DNA from: Candidatus Amarobacillus elongatus
Lineage (GTDB): Bacteria; Chloroflexota; Dehalococcoidia; Tepidiformales; Tepidiformaceae
Assembly (NCBI GenBank): GCA_016703545.1
Contig: JADJBX010000002.1
Span: 372,001-436,000 of the forward strand
Length of the DNA stretch: 64,000 nucleotides
Reading direction: 5' to 3'
The notes beneath the pieces are model-generated. The model had not been told where the DNA came from. It saw only the letters and a list, made by a program, of their open reading frames with translations, and ran no database searches. A program made the position numbers and the translations under genes. Below, one piece after another: positions 9,512-19,738 of the stretch (its first letter is position 1; the number at the start of each line of letters is the position of its first letter).

Positions 9512-12500
9512 ATGAGCCGCCTGGCACCCGTTCTCCGCATGGTCGCTCGGCGCGCAATGGGGCATCGCCGCCTCCTGCTCATGGTCACCATCGGCGTCGT
9601 CCTCTCCTCGGCCCTCATGGCCAGCGTCTTCCTCTACTCCGACGCCATCCGCGACCTCGGCCTCGAATACGCCCTGCGCGAGGAAGCGAAGGAAGACCTC
9701 GACCTTCTCGTCCTCTCCTCCTCCGGCCGCGTCACAGAGCGCGAATACGCCTTCCGCCGGGAGACGACCGATGGCCTGCTGCAGGCGCAGGCCGGCGACC
9801 TCATCACCTCCATCGTCCACTTCGGCCGCTCGTCGACCTTCTTCCCCGCGGAGCCGGGCAGCCAGCCGCCGGCCGCCGACACCGGCCGCGCGCCAACATC
9901 CAGTTCATCGACCGCCTCGGGGAACACACCCGCCTTGTCTCCGGCCGCCTGCCTGCCCCCGCCACCGTGCCCGCCAGTGGCCCGCCCGTGCTCGAAGTCG
10001 TCGTCCCCGACACCGTCGCGCAGGCGCACGGTATCGAGCCCGGCCGCCGCCTGGACCTCTACCCCCACTGGCGCCAGGGAAGGACCCCGTCACCGTCGTC
10101 GTTACCGGCGTCATCGCCCGCACCGATGCCGGGGAGGAGTTCTGGAGCGGGCGCGACGACCGCTTCTTCGTCCAATCGGCCGGCTGGCCCACCTACCTCT
10201 TCTTCACAGACGAGAAGACCTACGTCGAGATCCTTGGGCGATACCTGCCGGATATGGACGGCTCCTACGAGACGCTGGCGATGGTCGACCCCGCCCGCAT
10301 CACCGGGAAGAACGCCCGCGACGTCGAGAACCGCATCCGCGGCCTCGAAGGTGCGCTCGAGGAGAAGCTCGAGTACACCCGCCTCCAGACCCGCACCGCG
10401 GACGTCATCCAGAACTACCGCGAGAAACTGTTCTTCACCCGCCTGCCGCTCTTCGCCCTCATGCTCCAGATCGTCGGCATCGTGCTGTTCTACCTCGTCA
10501 TGGTGGCCAGCATGGTGGTCGAACGGCAGACTGGCGAAATCGCGCTGCTGAAGAGCCGGGGGGCCAGCACCCTCCAGGTGCTCACGATCTTCGCCATCGA
10601 GGCGGCCGCCATCTGCGGGTTCGCGGCCATCACCGGGCCGTTTCTCGCCGCCGGGATCATCGCCATCCTCGGCGTCACCCCCGCCTTCAGCGACCTCAGC
10701 GGCGGCGAGTTCCTCTCCGTGAACTTCTCCCTCGGCGCCTTCGGCCTCTCGGTCCTCGGCGCCGCGCTCGCCTTCGCCGCGCTCGTGTGGCCCGCCTACC
10801 GCGCCTGCCGGTTCAGCATCACGAACTACAAGCAGCAGATCTCGCGGCCGCCGTCGCAGCCCGCGTTCCTGCGTTACTACCTGGACCTGGTGGTCCTCGC
10901 CATCGGCGCCTTCGCCTTCTACCAGCTCCGGGACCGGGGCACCCTCGCCACCGAGAAGCTGTTCGGCGAAACCTCCGCCGATCCCGTGCTGCTTGCCGCG
11001 CCGTCGCTTTTCATCGTGATGATCGCGCTCGTGTTCCTGCGGCTCTTCCCGGTCGCGCTGCGCCTCGCCGTGTGGCTCTCGCGCAGCCTCAACGGTCCGA
11101 CCATCGCGCTGGGCCTCACCCGCATGGTGCGAAGTCCCCTCCAGCACAGCCGCCTCATCCTGCTCCTCATCCTGACCACCGCCGTCGGCGTCTTCGCCGC
11201 CGGCTTCCGCGCGACCCTCGAGCAGGGCTACTCCGACCGCGCCGCCTACCAGGCCGGCGCCGCCGCCCGCCTCGAGGACATTCGCAAGCCGTTCGGCGTC
11301 TCCGTCCCCGCGTTCACCGCCGCCATCAGCGCCGGCACCGGTTCGAACGACGTCTCCCCCGCGCTCCGCTACGAGGGGTATTTCAATACCTCCCAGTTCC
11401 GTTCCGAGCCGATCGTCACCCTCGGGCTCCGGGCCGACGACATCAAGCGCATGTCGTTCTGGCGCGGCGACTTCGCCGATTCTTCGCTGAGCACGCTCAT
11501 GGACCGCACGAAGCTCCCCCCGGCGGCGCCCCTTCCCCGCGGCGCCACCGTTCCCGCCGGCACCCGCCTCTTTGGCGTGTGGGTCTACGCCACGAACCCG
11601 CTGCCTCTCTACGTCCGCCTCATCGACGCCGACGGCCTCGCATGGGAGTGGCAGCTTCGGACGGAGTCTCCCGCCGCCAACGCCTGGCAGTTCTACTCGG
11701 CGGACCTCAGCACCCGCGTCCTGTACCGCACCGAGACCCCGCAGGATGCGATCGCGAAGGACCGCACGCTCGCCTCGATCTTCGTGCGCATGCAGGGCAA
11801 CCCGCCCCAGGTTCCGGAACCCGTGACCATGCTCTTCGACGATGCGCAGGTCACGGCCGAGCCGCCCGCGGGATCGGTCGCGGGCGGCTTCCCCGCCGGC
11901 CGCGTCATCGAAACCTTCGACGACCTCTCGCCCTATGAAACGGTGACGGGCGCCTCCGAGGGCCAGGTCTCGGGCACGATCTCCCGCGGTGATGCCGCCG
12001 CCGGCCGCAGTGGCCCCGTCGCCCGGCTGAACTTCGTTCGCGCCCGGAATGGCGCTCCCATCGTCGGGCTGCGCACCGTCAGCGACCCCCGCCCCCTGCC
12101 CGTGGTCGTGAATGGAGGATTCCTGTCGGCCACGAAGAAGAAGGTCGGCGACGAATTCACCATCTTCGCAGCCAGCCAGTACGTGCTGGTGAAGGTCATG
12201 GGCACCTTCGACCTCTTCCCCGGCTTCGACCCCGAGGCCCGGCCGCACCTCCTCATCGCCGACTTCGATCTCGCCAGAGACCGCTTTTCGCGCGTGCCCG
12301 GCTTCGCCGACGCCGCCACCCCGAACGCCGCGTGGCTCGGAACTCCCGGCTCCGGCCCCATGACGCGTGCCTCGCTCGTGGCCAGCGGCCTGCAGGTCGA
12401 ACGCGTCTACGACCTCGCGCAGATCCAGGTCGAGCAGCGGGGCGACCCGCTCGTCGCCGCGAGCTGGGAGGGCATCCTCTTCCTCAGCTTCGGCGCCGTC

Positions 12501-12887
12501 CTCGTGCTGAGCGCGCTCGGCTTCGTCACGTATTCCGCCCTCAGTGCCCAGGCGCGCTCCCTCGAATTCGCCATCCTCCGGACCATGGGCTTCTCCGGGC
12601 GCCAGATCATCGGCGTGGTGACGTTCGAGCAGTGCTTCGTCATCGTCGCCGGCGTGGCCGCGGGCACGCTGCTCGGGTTCCCCCTCGGGCGCCTGATGAT
12701 TGGCTACATGGGCATCACCGAGGAGGGCCGGGACCCCCTGCCGCCGCTCATTTCGCGCGTGAGCTGGGAGGCCGTGGCGACGGTCTACTCGCTCCTCGGG
12801 GTCGTCGTTGTCGTGACCGTCATCGCGCTTGTGGCGCTCTACTCGCGCCTCGCAGTGAGCCGCGCGCTGCGCATGGGTGAGCTGTAG
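9512..12887 (+). CDS. Giant FtsX/MacB-type ABC transporter permease (two frameshifts)
   Basis: Start at an ATG behind GGAGGGACC. The protein reads MSRLAPVLRMVARRAM in frame for about 125 residues, moves to a second frame near 9890 (RANIQFIDRLGEHTRLVSG) and a third near 10075 (KDPVTVVVTGVIARTDAG), where it stays to the end; one missing base at each point explains it. Repaired length is about 1,125 residues, the same as its divergent paralogue 100 bases away. It has the same plan: N-terminal anchor, FtsX block (QIVGIVLFYLVMVASMVVERQ), a beta-rich extracytoplasmic insert (LFGVWVYATNPLPLYVRL to TMLFDDAQVT) and a C-terminal FtsX block with RTMGFSGRQIIGVV. Two ATPase genes follow on the same strand, so this is one export or lipoprotein-handling operon. 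Confidence 0.85.
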
Positions 12888-12946
12888 ATGCCCGCCGCAT
12901 TGTGCCCGCCCGCCGCCATGCGCTACGTTCCCCGCCGGAGGAACGG

Positions 12947-13855
12947 ATGACCGAGATCCCCGGGGTGGTGGATGCCGAGGAGACCCCCTACATCCTTTGC
13001 GAGGACCTGTTCAAGATTTACAAGATCGCGAACCTGGAAGTCGTCGCCCTCCGCGGGCTCGACCTCAAGGTCCGCTCCGGCGAACTCATGGCCATCGTCG
13101 GCGCCTCCGGCTCTGGCAAAAGCACCCTCCTCAACATCCTCGCGGGCCTCGACCAGCCCAGCGCCGGCCGCGCCTTCGTGGGCGGCAAGGACCTCCTCAC
13201 CATGTCTCCCGCCGAGATGGTGGAGTACCGCCGCCGCCAGGTCGGCTTCGTCTGGCAACAGACGGGCCGCAACCTGATCCCGTACCTCGATGCCCTCCAG
13301 AACGTGGAGGTGCCCCTCATCCTCGATGGCATGGCGAAGAAGGCGGCGCGCGAACGTGCGCGCGAGCTCCTCACCGCCGTTGGCCTCGAGCAGCGCATGA
13401 CCCACATCCCCAACCAGCTCTCCGGCGGCGAACAGCAGCGCGTCTCCATCGCCGTCGCCCTTGCCAACGACCCGCCCCTCCTGCTCGCGGACGAGCCCAC
13501 CGGCGAACTCGATTCCATCGGCGCGAACCTCGTGTTCGAACTTTTTGGGGACCTCAACCGCCGCTACGGTGTCACCATCGTCGTCGTCACCCACGACCCC
13601 GATATCGCCGCGCGCGTGGACCGTGTCATCGCCATCCGCGACGGCCGTACCAGCACCGAGGTCTTCCGCCGCGTCCGCCACGATGGCAACACCCCCGAGT
13701 TCTTCCACGAGGAATATGTGCTCGTCGATGCCGCCGGCCGCCTCCAGATCCCGCGCGCTTACCTGGATCGCCTGAACATCCACGATCGCGCGAAGCTCCT
13801 CATGGGCGAAGGGCGCGTCGAAGTGCTCCCCGAAGCCACCCGCGAGGGCCGCTGA
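12947..13855 (+). CDS. ABC transporter ATP-binding protein, MacB/LolD type
   Basis: 302 residues; start chosen at the ATG with GGAGG five bases upstream. Complete nucleotide-binding domain: Walker [10 protein letters not shown] (residues 52-60), Q-loop near [12 protein letters not shown], signature [15 protein letters not shown], Walker [14 protein letters not shown] and H-loop [11 protein letters not shown]-terminal extension of about 70 residues (from [12 protein letters not shown]) goes beyond the usual 225-residue LolD size and includes [20 protein letters not shown], which may be a regulatory or dimer segment. It follows the permease gene by 59 bases and is joined to the next ATPase gene by a one-base stop/start overlap, so the two ATPases may form a heterodimer. 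Confidence 0.94.
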   Translation: MTEIPGVVDAEETPYILCEDLFKIYKIANLEVVALRGLDLKVRSGELMAIVGASGSGKSTLLNILAGLDQPSAGRAFVGGKDLLTMSPAEMVEYRRRQVGFVWQQTGRNLIPYLDALQNVEVPLILDGMAKKAARERARELLTAVGLEQRMTHIPNQLSGGEQQRVSIAVALANDPPLLLADEPTGELDSIGANLVFELFGDLNRRYGVTIVVVTHDPDIAARVDRVIAIRDGRTSTEVFRRVRHDGNTPEFFHEEYVLVDAAGRLQIPRAYLDRLNIHDRAKLLMGEGRVEVLPEATREGR

Positions 13856-14766
13856 TGGACGGCGCCGCGCTCGAAGCGAAGTCAGTGTCCCGCCGCTTCT
13901 TCCGCGGTTCGGATGAAGTCTGGGCGGTGCGCGACGTCAGCCTGCGCGTGCAGCCCGGCGAACTGCTCGCCCTCGTCGGCCGCTCCGGATCCGGCAAGAC
14001 CACGCTGCTCAACATCCTCGCCGGGCTCGACCGTCCCACGGAGGGCGAAGTCTGGCTCGATGGCGCGCGCGTCGACACCATGTCCGAGCGCGAGTTGACG
14101 GAGCTCCGGCGTCGCAAGCTCGGCTTCGTCTTCCAGTCCTTCGGGCTGCTCCCGCTGCTCTCCGCACAGGAGAACGTGGAGATGCCCCTCCGCATCGCCG
14201 GGTATCGCCACGGCGAACGGGTGAAGCGCGCGAAGGCCGCGCTCGCCACCGTGGGCCTCACCCGGCGCTCCGACCACCGCCCGTACGAGCTCTCCGGCGG
14301 CGAACAGCAGCGCGTCGCCATCGCGCGCGCCCTCGCCATCCAGCCGAAGCTCATCCTCGCCGACGAACCCACGGGTGAGCTCGATTCGAACACCGCCCTG
14401 CAGGTGTTCAACCTCCTCCGCCAGCTCGCGCGCGACGAGGGCATCACCGTCATCACCTGCACTCATGACCGGCTCGTCATGGAGATGGCCGACCGCGTCG
14501 AGGAACTCGCCGATGGCCGCCTCGTGTCCGCCGCCGACCAGCAGGTGTGGCTTCACGTGCGCGCGAAGGACCGCAGCCCCTTCGCCGCGGTCCCGAAGCT
14601 GGAGCCCGTGGCACACCGCGTCGTCGCCGCCGCGAACACCGTCGAGGAAGCGCTCGCCGTGGAACACCACCAGCACGTCCCCGACCCGGGCCCGAACCGC
14701 ATCGCCACGCCCGTTTCCACCGAGCCGGACGCCGACGCCGCCCGCTGGGCCCGCCCCGACCGCTAA
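13855..14766 (+). CDS. ABC transporter ATP-binding protein, MacB/LolD type (second ATPase)
   Basis: 303 residues, starting in the TGATG junction with the preceding ATPase gene. Walker A GRSGSGKTT (residues 42-50), signature [15 protein letters not shown], Walker [15 protein letters not shown]-loop ITCTHDR: all intact. The sequence is closest to MacB/LolD-type ATPases that pair with FtsX permeases. A roughly 75-residue C-terminal tail is His-, Pro- and Asp-rich and unlike the core domain, perhaps disordered. Having two ATPases and two giant permeases in one block suggests either two homodimeric transporters or one heteromeric ABC exporter. The 3' end overlaps the convergent LLM oxidoreductase gene by four bases. 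Confidence 0.94.
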   Translation: MDGAALEAKSVSRRFFRGSDEVWAVRDVSLRVQPGELLALVGRSGSGKTTLLNILAGLDRPTEGEVWLDGARVDTMSERELTELRRRKLGFVFQSFGLLPLLSAQENVEMPLRIAGYRHGERVKRAKAALATVGLTRRSDHRPYELSGGEQQRVAIARALAIQPKLILADEPTGELDSNTALQVFNLLRQLARDEGITVITCTHDRLVMEMADRVEELADGRLVSAADQQVWLHVRAKDRSPFAAVPKLEPVAHRVVAAANTVEEALAVEHHQHVPDPGPNRIATPVSTEPDADAARWARPDR

Positions 14767-15788
14767 CCCGCCTGCGCCCTCGGCGTCAGCCCGAACGCTT
14801 CCGCGAGCAGTTCGTAGGAATGCTTGCGGGCCTCGAAGTCGTACGTAATCGTCACCGCCACCACTTCGTCCACGTTGAAGCGTTCCGCCAGCTCCAGCAG
14901 CATCCGCTTCACCTTGGCCGGCCCGCCGAACACCGACCGGGTCTTCATGAACTCGATGTATTCGCGTTCGGGCTCCGTGTAGTCGAACGCCATCGCCTCT
15001 TCCGGCGAGGGGATACCACCGCCGCGCGCTCCCCGGTTCCCCGCGATGCGCGAATACCAGCGGCTCCACGAGAGCCGTTCGGCCTCCTCATCCGTTTCGG
15101 CGCAGGTCACGGAAACGCCGATGCTCGCGCGCGGCGTGGGGCTCAGCGGCGACGCCTGGTAGTTCTGCTGGTACCAGCGCACCCACCGTTCTCCGCCCTC
15201 CGGGTTGATGAAATGCGCGAAACAGAACGCCCACCCCAGCTCCGCCGCGTACCGCGCGCTCGCGTCGCTCGAACCGAGCATCCACAGTTCGGGACAGGTC
15301 TCAACCGCGGGCGTCGCTCGAACGGAACGGAACGGGTGGTCGGGTGGCAGGTCGTCCGAGAGGTAGCCGTAGAGGTCCATGAGCTGGTCCGGGTAGTGCT
15401 CTAACGGCAGCTTCCCCGGTACCACCGCGAGCGCCTGGTCGGTCCGCGTATCGCTGCCCGGCGCGCGCCCCACGCCGAGGTCGATCCGGCCGGGGAAGAG
15501 TGCCTCGAGCATGCGGAAGTTCTCCGCGACCTTCAGCGGGCTGTAGTGCGTCAGCATCACGCCGCCGGAGCCCACGCGGATGCCCGACGTGTTCGCCGCG
15601 ACCTGCCCGATCATCACCTCCGGCGAGCTGCACGCGAGCCCGCCGCTGCCGTGATGTTCCGCCAGCCAGTAACGGTGGAACCCCAGCCGGTCCGTGAGCC
15701 GCGCGAGCTCAATCGTCTCGCGCAGCGCCTGTGCGGCGGTGCCGCCTTTCCGAATGGGGGACTGGTCCAACACGCTGAGGGTCACCAT
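14763..15788 (-). CDS. LLM-class flavin-dependent oxidoreductase (luciferase family, group 1)
   Basis: 341 residues from the ATG giving MVTLSVLDQSPIRKGG, the usual N-terminus of the 'luciferase family oxidoreductase, group 1' set. TIM-barrel signatures: FHRYWLAEHHGSGGLACSSP (active-site His-His and the Ser-Ser near FMN), IRVGSGGVMLTHYSPLKVAE, and LFPGRIDLGVGRAPGSD. Members use FMNH2 or F420H2; the N-terminal motifs suit FMN but the cofactor is not certain. Typical role is oxidation of small organic substrates; none can be assigned. The gene is divergent from the thioredoxin-TPR gene, 131 bases away. Confidence 0.92.
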   Translation of the reverse strand: MVTLSVLDQSPIRKGGTAAQALRETIELARLTDRLGFHRYWLAEHHGSGGLACSSPEVMIGQVAANTSGIRVGSGGVMLTHYSPLKVAENFRMLEALFPGRIDLGVGRAPGSDTRTDQALAVVPGKLPLEHYPDQLMDLYGYLSDDLPPDHPFRSVRATPAVETCPELWMLGSSDASARYAAELGWAFCFAHFINPEGGERWVRWYQQNYQASPLSPTPRASIGVSVTCAETDEEAERLSWSRWYSRIAGNRGARGGGIPSPEEAMAFDYTEPEREYIEFMKTRSVFGGPAKVKRMLLELAERFNVDEVVAVTITYDFEARKHSYELLAEAFGLTPRAQAG

Positions 15789-15919
15789 GCGGCGAACCTT
15801 TTCACGTTCGTCCCGCCCGGGCAACCCGCCGGCCGGTGCACTCCTTGCGTCCCCCCGGCCGTTTCGCCGCCGCCGCCCCTCGGCTACGATCGGATCACCA
15901 GTTCAACCCGGAGCTACGC

Positions 15920-16765
15920 ATGGCCACCGCCTCTCCCGTCCTCGATGTGACCGACGCCACCTTTGCCAGCGACGTCCTCGCCGCGTCCAACGCCCGCGTC
16001 GTCGTTGTCGATTTCTGGGCGCCGTGGTGCGGCCCCTGCCGTGTGCTCGGCCCCGCCATCGAGCGCGTCGCCGCCTCGTTCGGCGATGACGTCCTCCTCG
16101 CCAAGCTCAACACGGATGAGAACCCTCGGACGGCGGCCCAGTACCGCATCCAGGGCATCCCCGCCGTGAAGGCGTTCCGCAACGGTCAGGTCGTGTCCGA
16201 ATTCACCGGCGCCATCCCCGAGCCGCAGGTCCGGGCGTTCTTCCAGAAACTCGTCCCCTCGCCGGCGGAGCGGGCCGCGCGCGAGGCCGAGGCGCTGGCC
16301 GCGAACGACCCGGCGGCCGCCGAGGCCCGTTTCCGCGAGGCGCTGCGCTCCGCGCCATCCAACCCGGACGCGATCGTCGGCCTTGCCCGCATCCTCCTCG
16401 CTCGCGGGGACTCCACCGAAGCCGGGGAGCTGCTCGAACGCGCCCCCGGCGACCGCCGCGCGAAGGCGCTCAAGCACCGCATCTTCCTCGATGCCTTTGC
16501 CAGCAAGCACGCCGCCGAGGACCTCGCAGGCGAAGCGCGCGCCAACCCTCGCGATCCCCGCGCCCGGTACCGCCTCGGCGTTCTGCTCGCCGCCCGCGAG
16601 CAATACGAACCCGCGCTCGACGAACTCCTCGAATCCGTGCGTCTCGACCGCACCTTCGCCGATGGCGCCGCCCGCAAGGCCGCGCTCGCGGTCTTCGATA
16701 TCCTCGGCCTCGATTCGCCCGTGACCCGCGAGTACCAGCGGAGGCTCTCCAGCGTCCTCTTCTGA
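15920..16765 (+). CDS. cnoX: Thioredoxin-domain co-chaperone with TPR-like tail (CnoX/YbbN family)
   Basis: 281 residues. An N-terminal thioredoxin fold has the active site WCGPC (Cys37 and Cys40) and the cis-Pro region IQGIPAVKAF; the C-terminal half is a helical TPR-like array (EAEALAANDPAAAEARFREA and following). This architecture is that of CnoX/YbbN, which guards proteins against oxidation and passes them to GroEL. Unlike the E. coli protein, which lacks a redox-active pair, both cysteines are kept, so it may also be a disulfide reductase. Start: ATG after a GGAG site; a TACGAT -10-like box lies at 15885-15890. A possible second promoter feature was not seen. Confidence 0.88.
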   Translation: MATASPVLDVTDATFASDVLAASNARVVVVDFWAPWCGPCRVLGPAIERVAASFGDDVLLAKLNTDENPRTAAQYRIQGIPAVKAFRNGQVVSEFTGAIPEPQVRAFFQKLVPSPAERAAREAEALAANDPAAAEARFREALRSAPSNPDAIVGLARILLARGDSTEAGELLERAPGDRRAKALKHRIFLDAFASKHAAEDLAGEARANPRDPRARYRLGVLLAAREQYEPALDELLESVRLDRTFADGAARKAALAVFDILGLDSPVTREYQRRLSSVLF

Positions 16766-16878
16766 GGCCCGTGAATCGATACTTTGCGGTTGCCTAACGA
16801 CCGGGTAGGCTTCACCCCGGCGCGCGCTCATCCCCGCGCGACCCCGCCGCCCGACCAGGCGCACCTCAGGAGGGGCAC

Positions 16879-18018
16879 GTGGGCCCACTTGCTGGCTTCA
16901 AGGTTCTCGAGATCGCGGGCATCGGCCCCGGTCCGTTCTGCGCGATGCTCCTCGCCGACATGGGCGCGGAAGTCATCCGTATCGACCGCACCACCGACAC
17001 GCCGCGCTCCAACCCCGCGCGCGTCGCCACCGACATCTCCCGTCGCGGCCGCAAGAGCATTGCCGTGGACCTCAAGACGCCCGAGGGCGTCGAGACCGTC
17101 CTCAAGCTCGTGGAAAAGGCCGACGCACTCCAGGAAGGGTTCCGCCCGGGCGTCATGGAACGCCTCGGCCTTGGCCCCGATGTCTGCCTCGCCCGCAACC
17201 CGGGCCTCGTCTACGGCCGCATGACTGGCTGGGGCCAGGATGGCCCGATGTCCCAGGCTGCCGGCCACGACATCAACTACATCGCGCTCTCCGGCGCGCT
17301 CCACGCCATTGGCCGCCGCGGCGAGAAGCCCGTCCCGCCGCTCAACCTCGTGGGCGACTTCGGCGGCGGCGGGATGTTCCTCGCGTTTGGCATCGTCTCC
17401 GCCCTGCTTGAGCGCTCCCGCTCCGGCAAGGGCCAGGTGGTCGATGCGGCCATGACCGAAGGTTCGTCCATCCTCATGGCCATGTTCTGGGGTATGCGTC
17501 ACGCCGGTGGCTTCAGCCCCCTGCGTGGCACCAACACCCTCGACTCCGGCTCCCACTTCTACGACACCTACGAAACGAAGGACGGGAAGTGGGTCTCCTT
17601 CGGGTCCATTGAGCCGCAGTTCTACGCCGAGTTCCTGCGTCTTACCGGGCTCGACATCCCCAACCAGCACGACAGCGCCGCCTGGCCCGAGCTGAAGGAG
17701 AAGGTCGCCGCCTGCATCCTGACGAAGACGCGCGACGAGTGGAGCGCGCTCATGGAAGGCACCGACGTCTGCTTCGCGCCCGTGCTCGACATCGAGGAAG
17801 CGGCCCGCCACCCGCACAACGTTGCCCGGAAGGCGTTCGTTGAGGCCAACGGCCTGCTGCAGCCGGCCCCGGCGCCGCGCTTCAGCCGCACCGAGCCCGA
17901 GATCATGGGGCCGTCGCCGGCGCCCGGCCAGCACACGCGCGAAATCCTCACGAGTTGGGGCATTCCCGGCGTGGACGCGCTCATCGCCTCCGGCGCGGTC
18001 GTGCAGACCCCGGCCTGA
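16879..18018 (+). CDS. CaiB/BaiF-type CoA transferase, alpha-methylacyl-CoA racemase-like
   Basis: 379 residues, GTG start behind AGGAGGGGCAC. Family III CoA-transferase fold. It aligns best by eye with alpha-methylacyl-CoA racemase: [20 protein letters not shown] at the N-terminus, [13 protein letters not shown] with His130 and [11 protein letters not shown] with Asp160 matching the racemase acid/base pair, plus [15 protein letters not shown]. Racemases convert (2R)- to (2S)-methylacyl-CoA so that branched chains or sterol side chains can enter beta-oxidation. With two acyl-CoA dehydrogenases and MaoC hydratases in the window this supports degradation of methyl-branched acyl chains. A true CoA-transferase role cannot be ruled out. 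Confidence 0.9.
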   Translation: MGPLAGFKVLEIAGIGPGPFCAMLLADMGAEVIRIDRTTDTPRSNPARVATDISRRGRKSIAVDLKTPEGVETVLKLVEKADALQEGFRPGVMERLGLGPDVCLARNPGLVYGRMTGWGQDGPMSQAAGHDINYIALSGALHAIGRRGEKPVPPLNLVGDFGGGGMFLAFGIVSALLERSRSGKGQVVDAAMTEGSSILMAMFWGMRHAGGFSPLRGTNTLDSGSHFYDTYETKDGKWVSFGSIEPQFYAEFLRLTGLDIPNQHDSAAWPELKEKVAACILTKTRDEWSALMEGTDVCFAPVLDIEEAARHPHNVARKAFVEANGLLQPAPAPRFSRTEPEIMGPSPAPGQHTREILTSWGIPGVDALIASGAVVQTPA

Positions 18019-18086
18019 CCCGCTTTCGTTACACCTTCGCCCGGGTCGCGATCCGTTTTCGGCGCGGCCCGGGCGATGCTGACTCC

Positions 18087-18495
18087 ATGCCACGGAACGG
18101 CGCTTCTGACATCCCCGCCACGGTCCGGCGTTCGTCGGCGAAGGCGCAGCGCACGTGGAAGAAGACGCACGACAGCGCTGTCGAGACGTATGGCGAAGGC
18201 GCCGCGGCGCACCGCACCGCGTTCGCGTCCCTCAAGCACTCCTTCCGCAAGGAGGGCGACCGCTGGGTCGCGAAAGAGCGGCCGCGGTCCTTCCGACGCG
18301 CAGGCAGCCCGCGGCCCCACCACCCGCCGCCGCTCCACCGACCCTCATCCCGCTCCCACCGCCGGCGGCGCGGTCGAAGGGCTGGACGGGCACACCAAAG
18401 CGGAGCTGTACGAGCGCGCACGGGCGCTCGGCATCCGTGGCCGCAGCACGATGACCAGGGAAGCCCTCGCCGAGGCAATCCAGGCCGCGCGCTAG
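18087..18495 (+). CDS. ChaB-domain protein with C-terminal Rho_N/HeH-like domain (frameshifted)
   Basis: The ATG at 18087 opens a ChaB-like domain (MPRNGASDIPATVRRSSAKA, then WKKTHDSAVETYGEG and HRTAFASLKHSFRKEGDRWV). After about 65 residues the signal jumps by one frame near 18280 and continues as a Pro/Thr linker and a small helix-extension-helix domain, HTKAELYERARALGIRGRST, ending at a TAG. Removing one base in the GAGCGGCCGCGG stretch joins them into about 135 residues. ChaB-Rho_N proteins of this plan occur in other bacteria; the C-terminal part probably binds nucleic acid, the ChaB part has no firm role. The stop codon overlaps the convergent exonuclease gene by four bases. Confidence 0.72.
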
Positions 18496-19496
18496 GTGCC
18501 GGCCTTCGCCAGCGCCTCCAGGATGCGGCAGGCGGGCTCCACCTCGAGCCCGGCGATGCGCTGGTCCGCGACCCATGCCCGGAACCCGGCTTCGTCCCAC
18601 GTCCCCCGCTGGAGGTACCCATCGAGCGTGTCGTACCGCTTCGCCGCGAGGCGCAGGTCCATGAGCACGCGGTTGCGCGCCACCGCCTCCCGCGCGGCGT
18701 CCCCCGCGAGCGCTGCTTCCAGCTTCGCGTTCCGCCTGCCAAGTGCCTTCGCCGCCAGTGCGGGTTCGTCGAGGTACGCGTCCAGGGACGCCTCCGCGAG
18801 CAACCGGGCTGCCGTCACGGCGCCCACCCCGGGAATCCCCGGCAGGTCGTCGCTCGGGTCGCCGCTGGCCACGCGGTAGTCCAGGTACCGCTCCCGTGGG
18901 AACGCGATGGGCGTGCCATCCGCTGTCTTCGGCGCCGTCGCCGCCGTGAATTCGGCCACGCCGATGACGACGCGCTTGACCGGCGAGTAGATGGTCAGCC
19001 GTTCGTCGACGAGCTGGAGGAAGTCGCGGTCCGTGCTCGCGATCCGCACCGGTTGGCTCGTGCCCAGGGCAAGGCAGGCGATGAGGTCGTCGGCCTCCGT
19101 GTTCACGCCGCGCGCGACGGTGACCGGCAGCATCGCGGTCAGCTCGATGAATTGCGCGATTGCGGCGAGGACCGCCGGTTCGTTCTCCGCGAACGCCGGG
19201 TTGCCCTCGCGCCCGAGCTGGTAGTTCGGGTACACGGTCCTTCGCCGCAGTGGCCGCCCTTCGTCGAAGGCGACCGTGAGCCCGCGCACCGGGTTGCCGG
19301 TGAACGACGCGGCGGCCTCCATGGGCCGCCCGGGAGCCGGCGGCTCGCCGCCCCGGATCGCGAGGTTGAGCACGCTCTGCGTCAGCCCCAGCAACGCCGC
19401 CCGCGTCTTCTCGTCCTCCGACTCCGCCTCCATCGCCTTGCGGAGCGCGTGGAACCCGGCCCACGCGAGGTTGTTGCCGTCCATCAGTAGCTGCAT
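18492..19496 (-). CDS. 5'-3' exonuclease (FEN/PolI N-terminal domain family)
   Basis: 334 residues from the ATG giving [20 protein letters not shown]; upstream codons are Gly/Arg-rich and rejected. Free-standing flap-nuclease domain: first metal Asp in MDGNN, the helical arch region with [17 protein letters not shown], Asp cluster in [24 protein letters not shown], and the H3TH DNA-binding motif [19 protein letters not shown]. It lacks a polymerase domain, so it should process 5' flaps or RNA primers in replication and repair, like the short exonucleases found beside PolA in many bacteria. There is a long insert before QLGREGN compared with PolA. Divergent from the chemoreceptor gene. Confidence 0.9.
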   Translation of the reverse strand: MQLLMDGNNLAWAGFHALRKAMEAESEDEKTRAALLGLTQSVLNLAIRGGEPPAPGRPMEAAASFTGNPVRGLTVAFDEGRPLRRRTVYPNYQLGREGNPAFAENEPAVLAAIAQFIELTAMLPVTVARGVNTEADDLIACLALGTSQPVRIASTDRDFLQLVDERLTIYSPVKRVVIGVAEFTAATAPKTADGTPIAFPRERYLDYRVASGDPSDDLPGIPGVGAVTAARLLAEASLDAYLDEPALAAKALGRRNAKLEAALAGDAAREAVARNRVLMDLRLAAKRYDTLDGYLQRGTWDEAGFRAWVADQRIAGLEVEPACRILEALAKAGT

Positions 19497-19738
19497 GTCA
19501 CCAGTATGGCGGCGGCCGTTCCCCCGTGTCCCCGCGCCCTCCCCTCGTTCTCCACCGCCGTGCTGCCCCGTGGTCACCCGCCGACCGTAAATGGGCGGAT
19601 CTTTCGGGGCTTTCAAGCCTCTTTCGCCCTCTCGGCGTTTCCGATGCTTCATGTGAGGGTTTTCCCTCATCCCCGCAATTGCCGGTGCAGCCCCGATCGC
19701 ACCGGTTCGCCTCAATCGCTCGAAAGGTGGCATCACTC

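Noticed and set aside
10059..12248. Long antisense frame (about 729 codons) opposite the plus-strand permease
   Set aside because: Composition is Gly/Asp/Glu/His/Arg-rich with no hydrophobic core or motif, as expected from the complement of GC-rich coding DNA; the permease reading has clear FtsX features.
19497..19738. Possible riboswitch in the gap before the chemoreceptor gene
   Set aside because: The gap is richer in T and has short stems, but no known aptamer core (for example of c-di-GMP or cobalamin switches) is recognisable.
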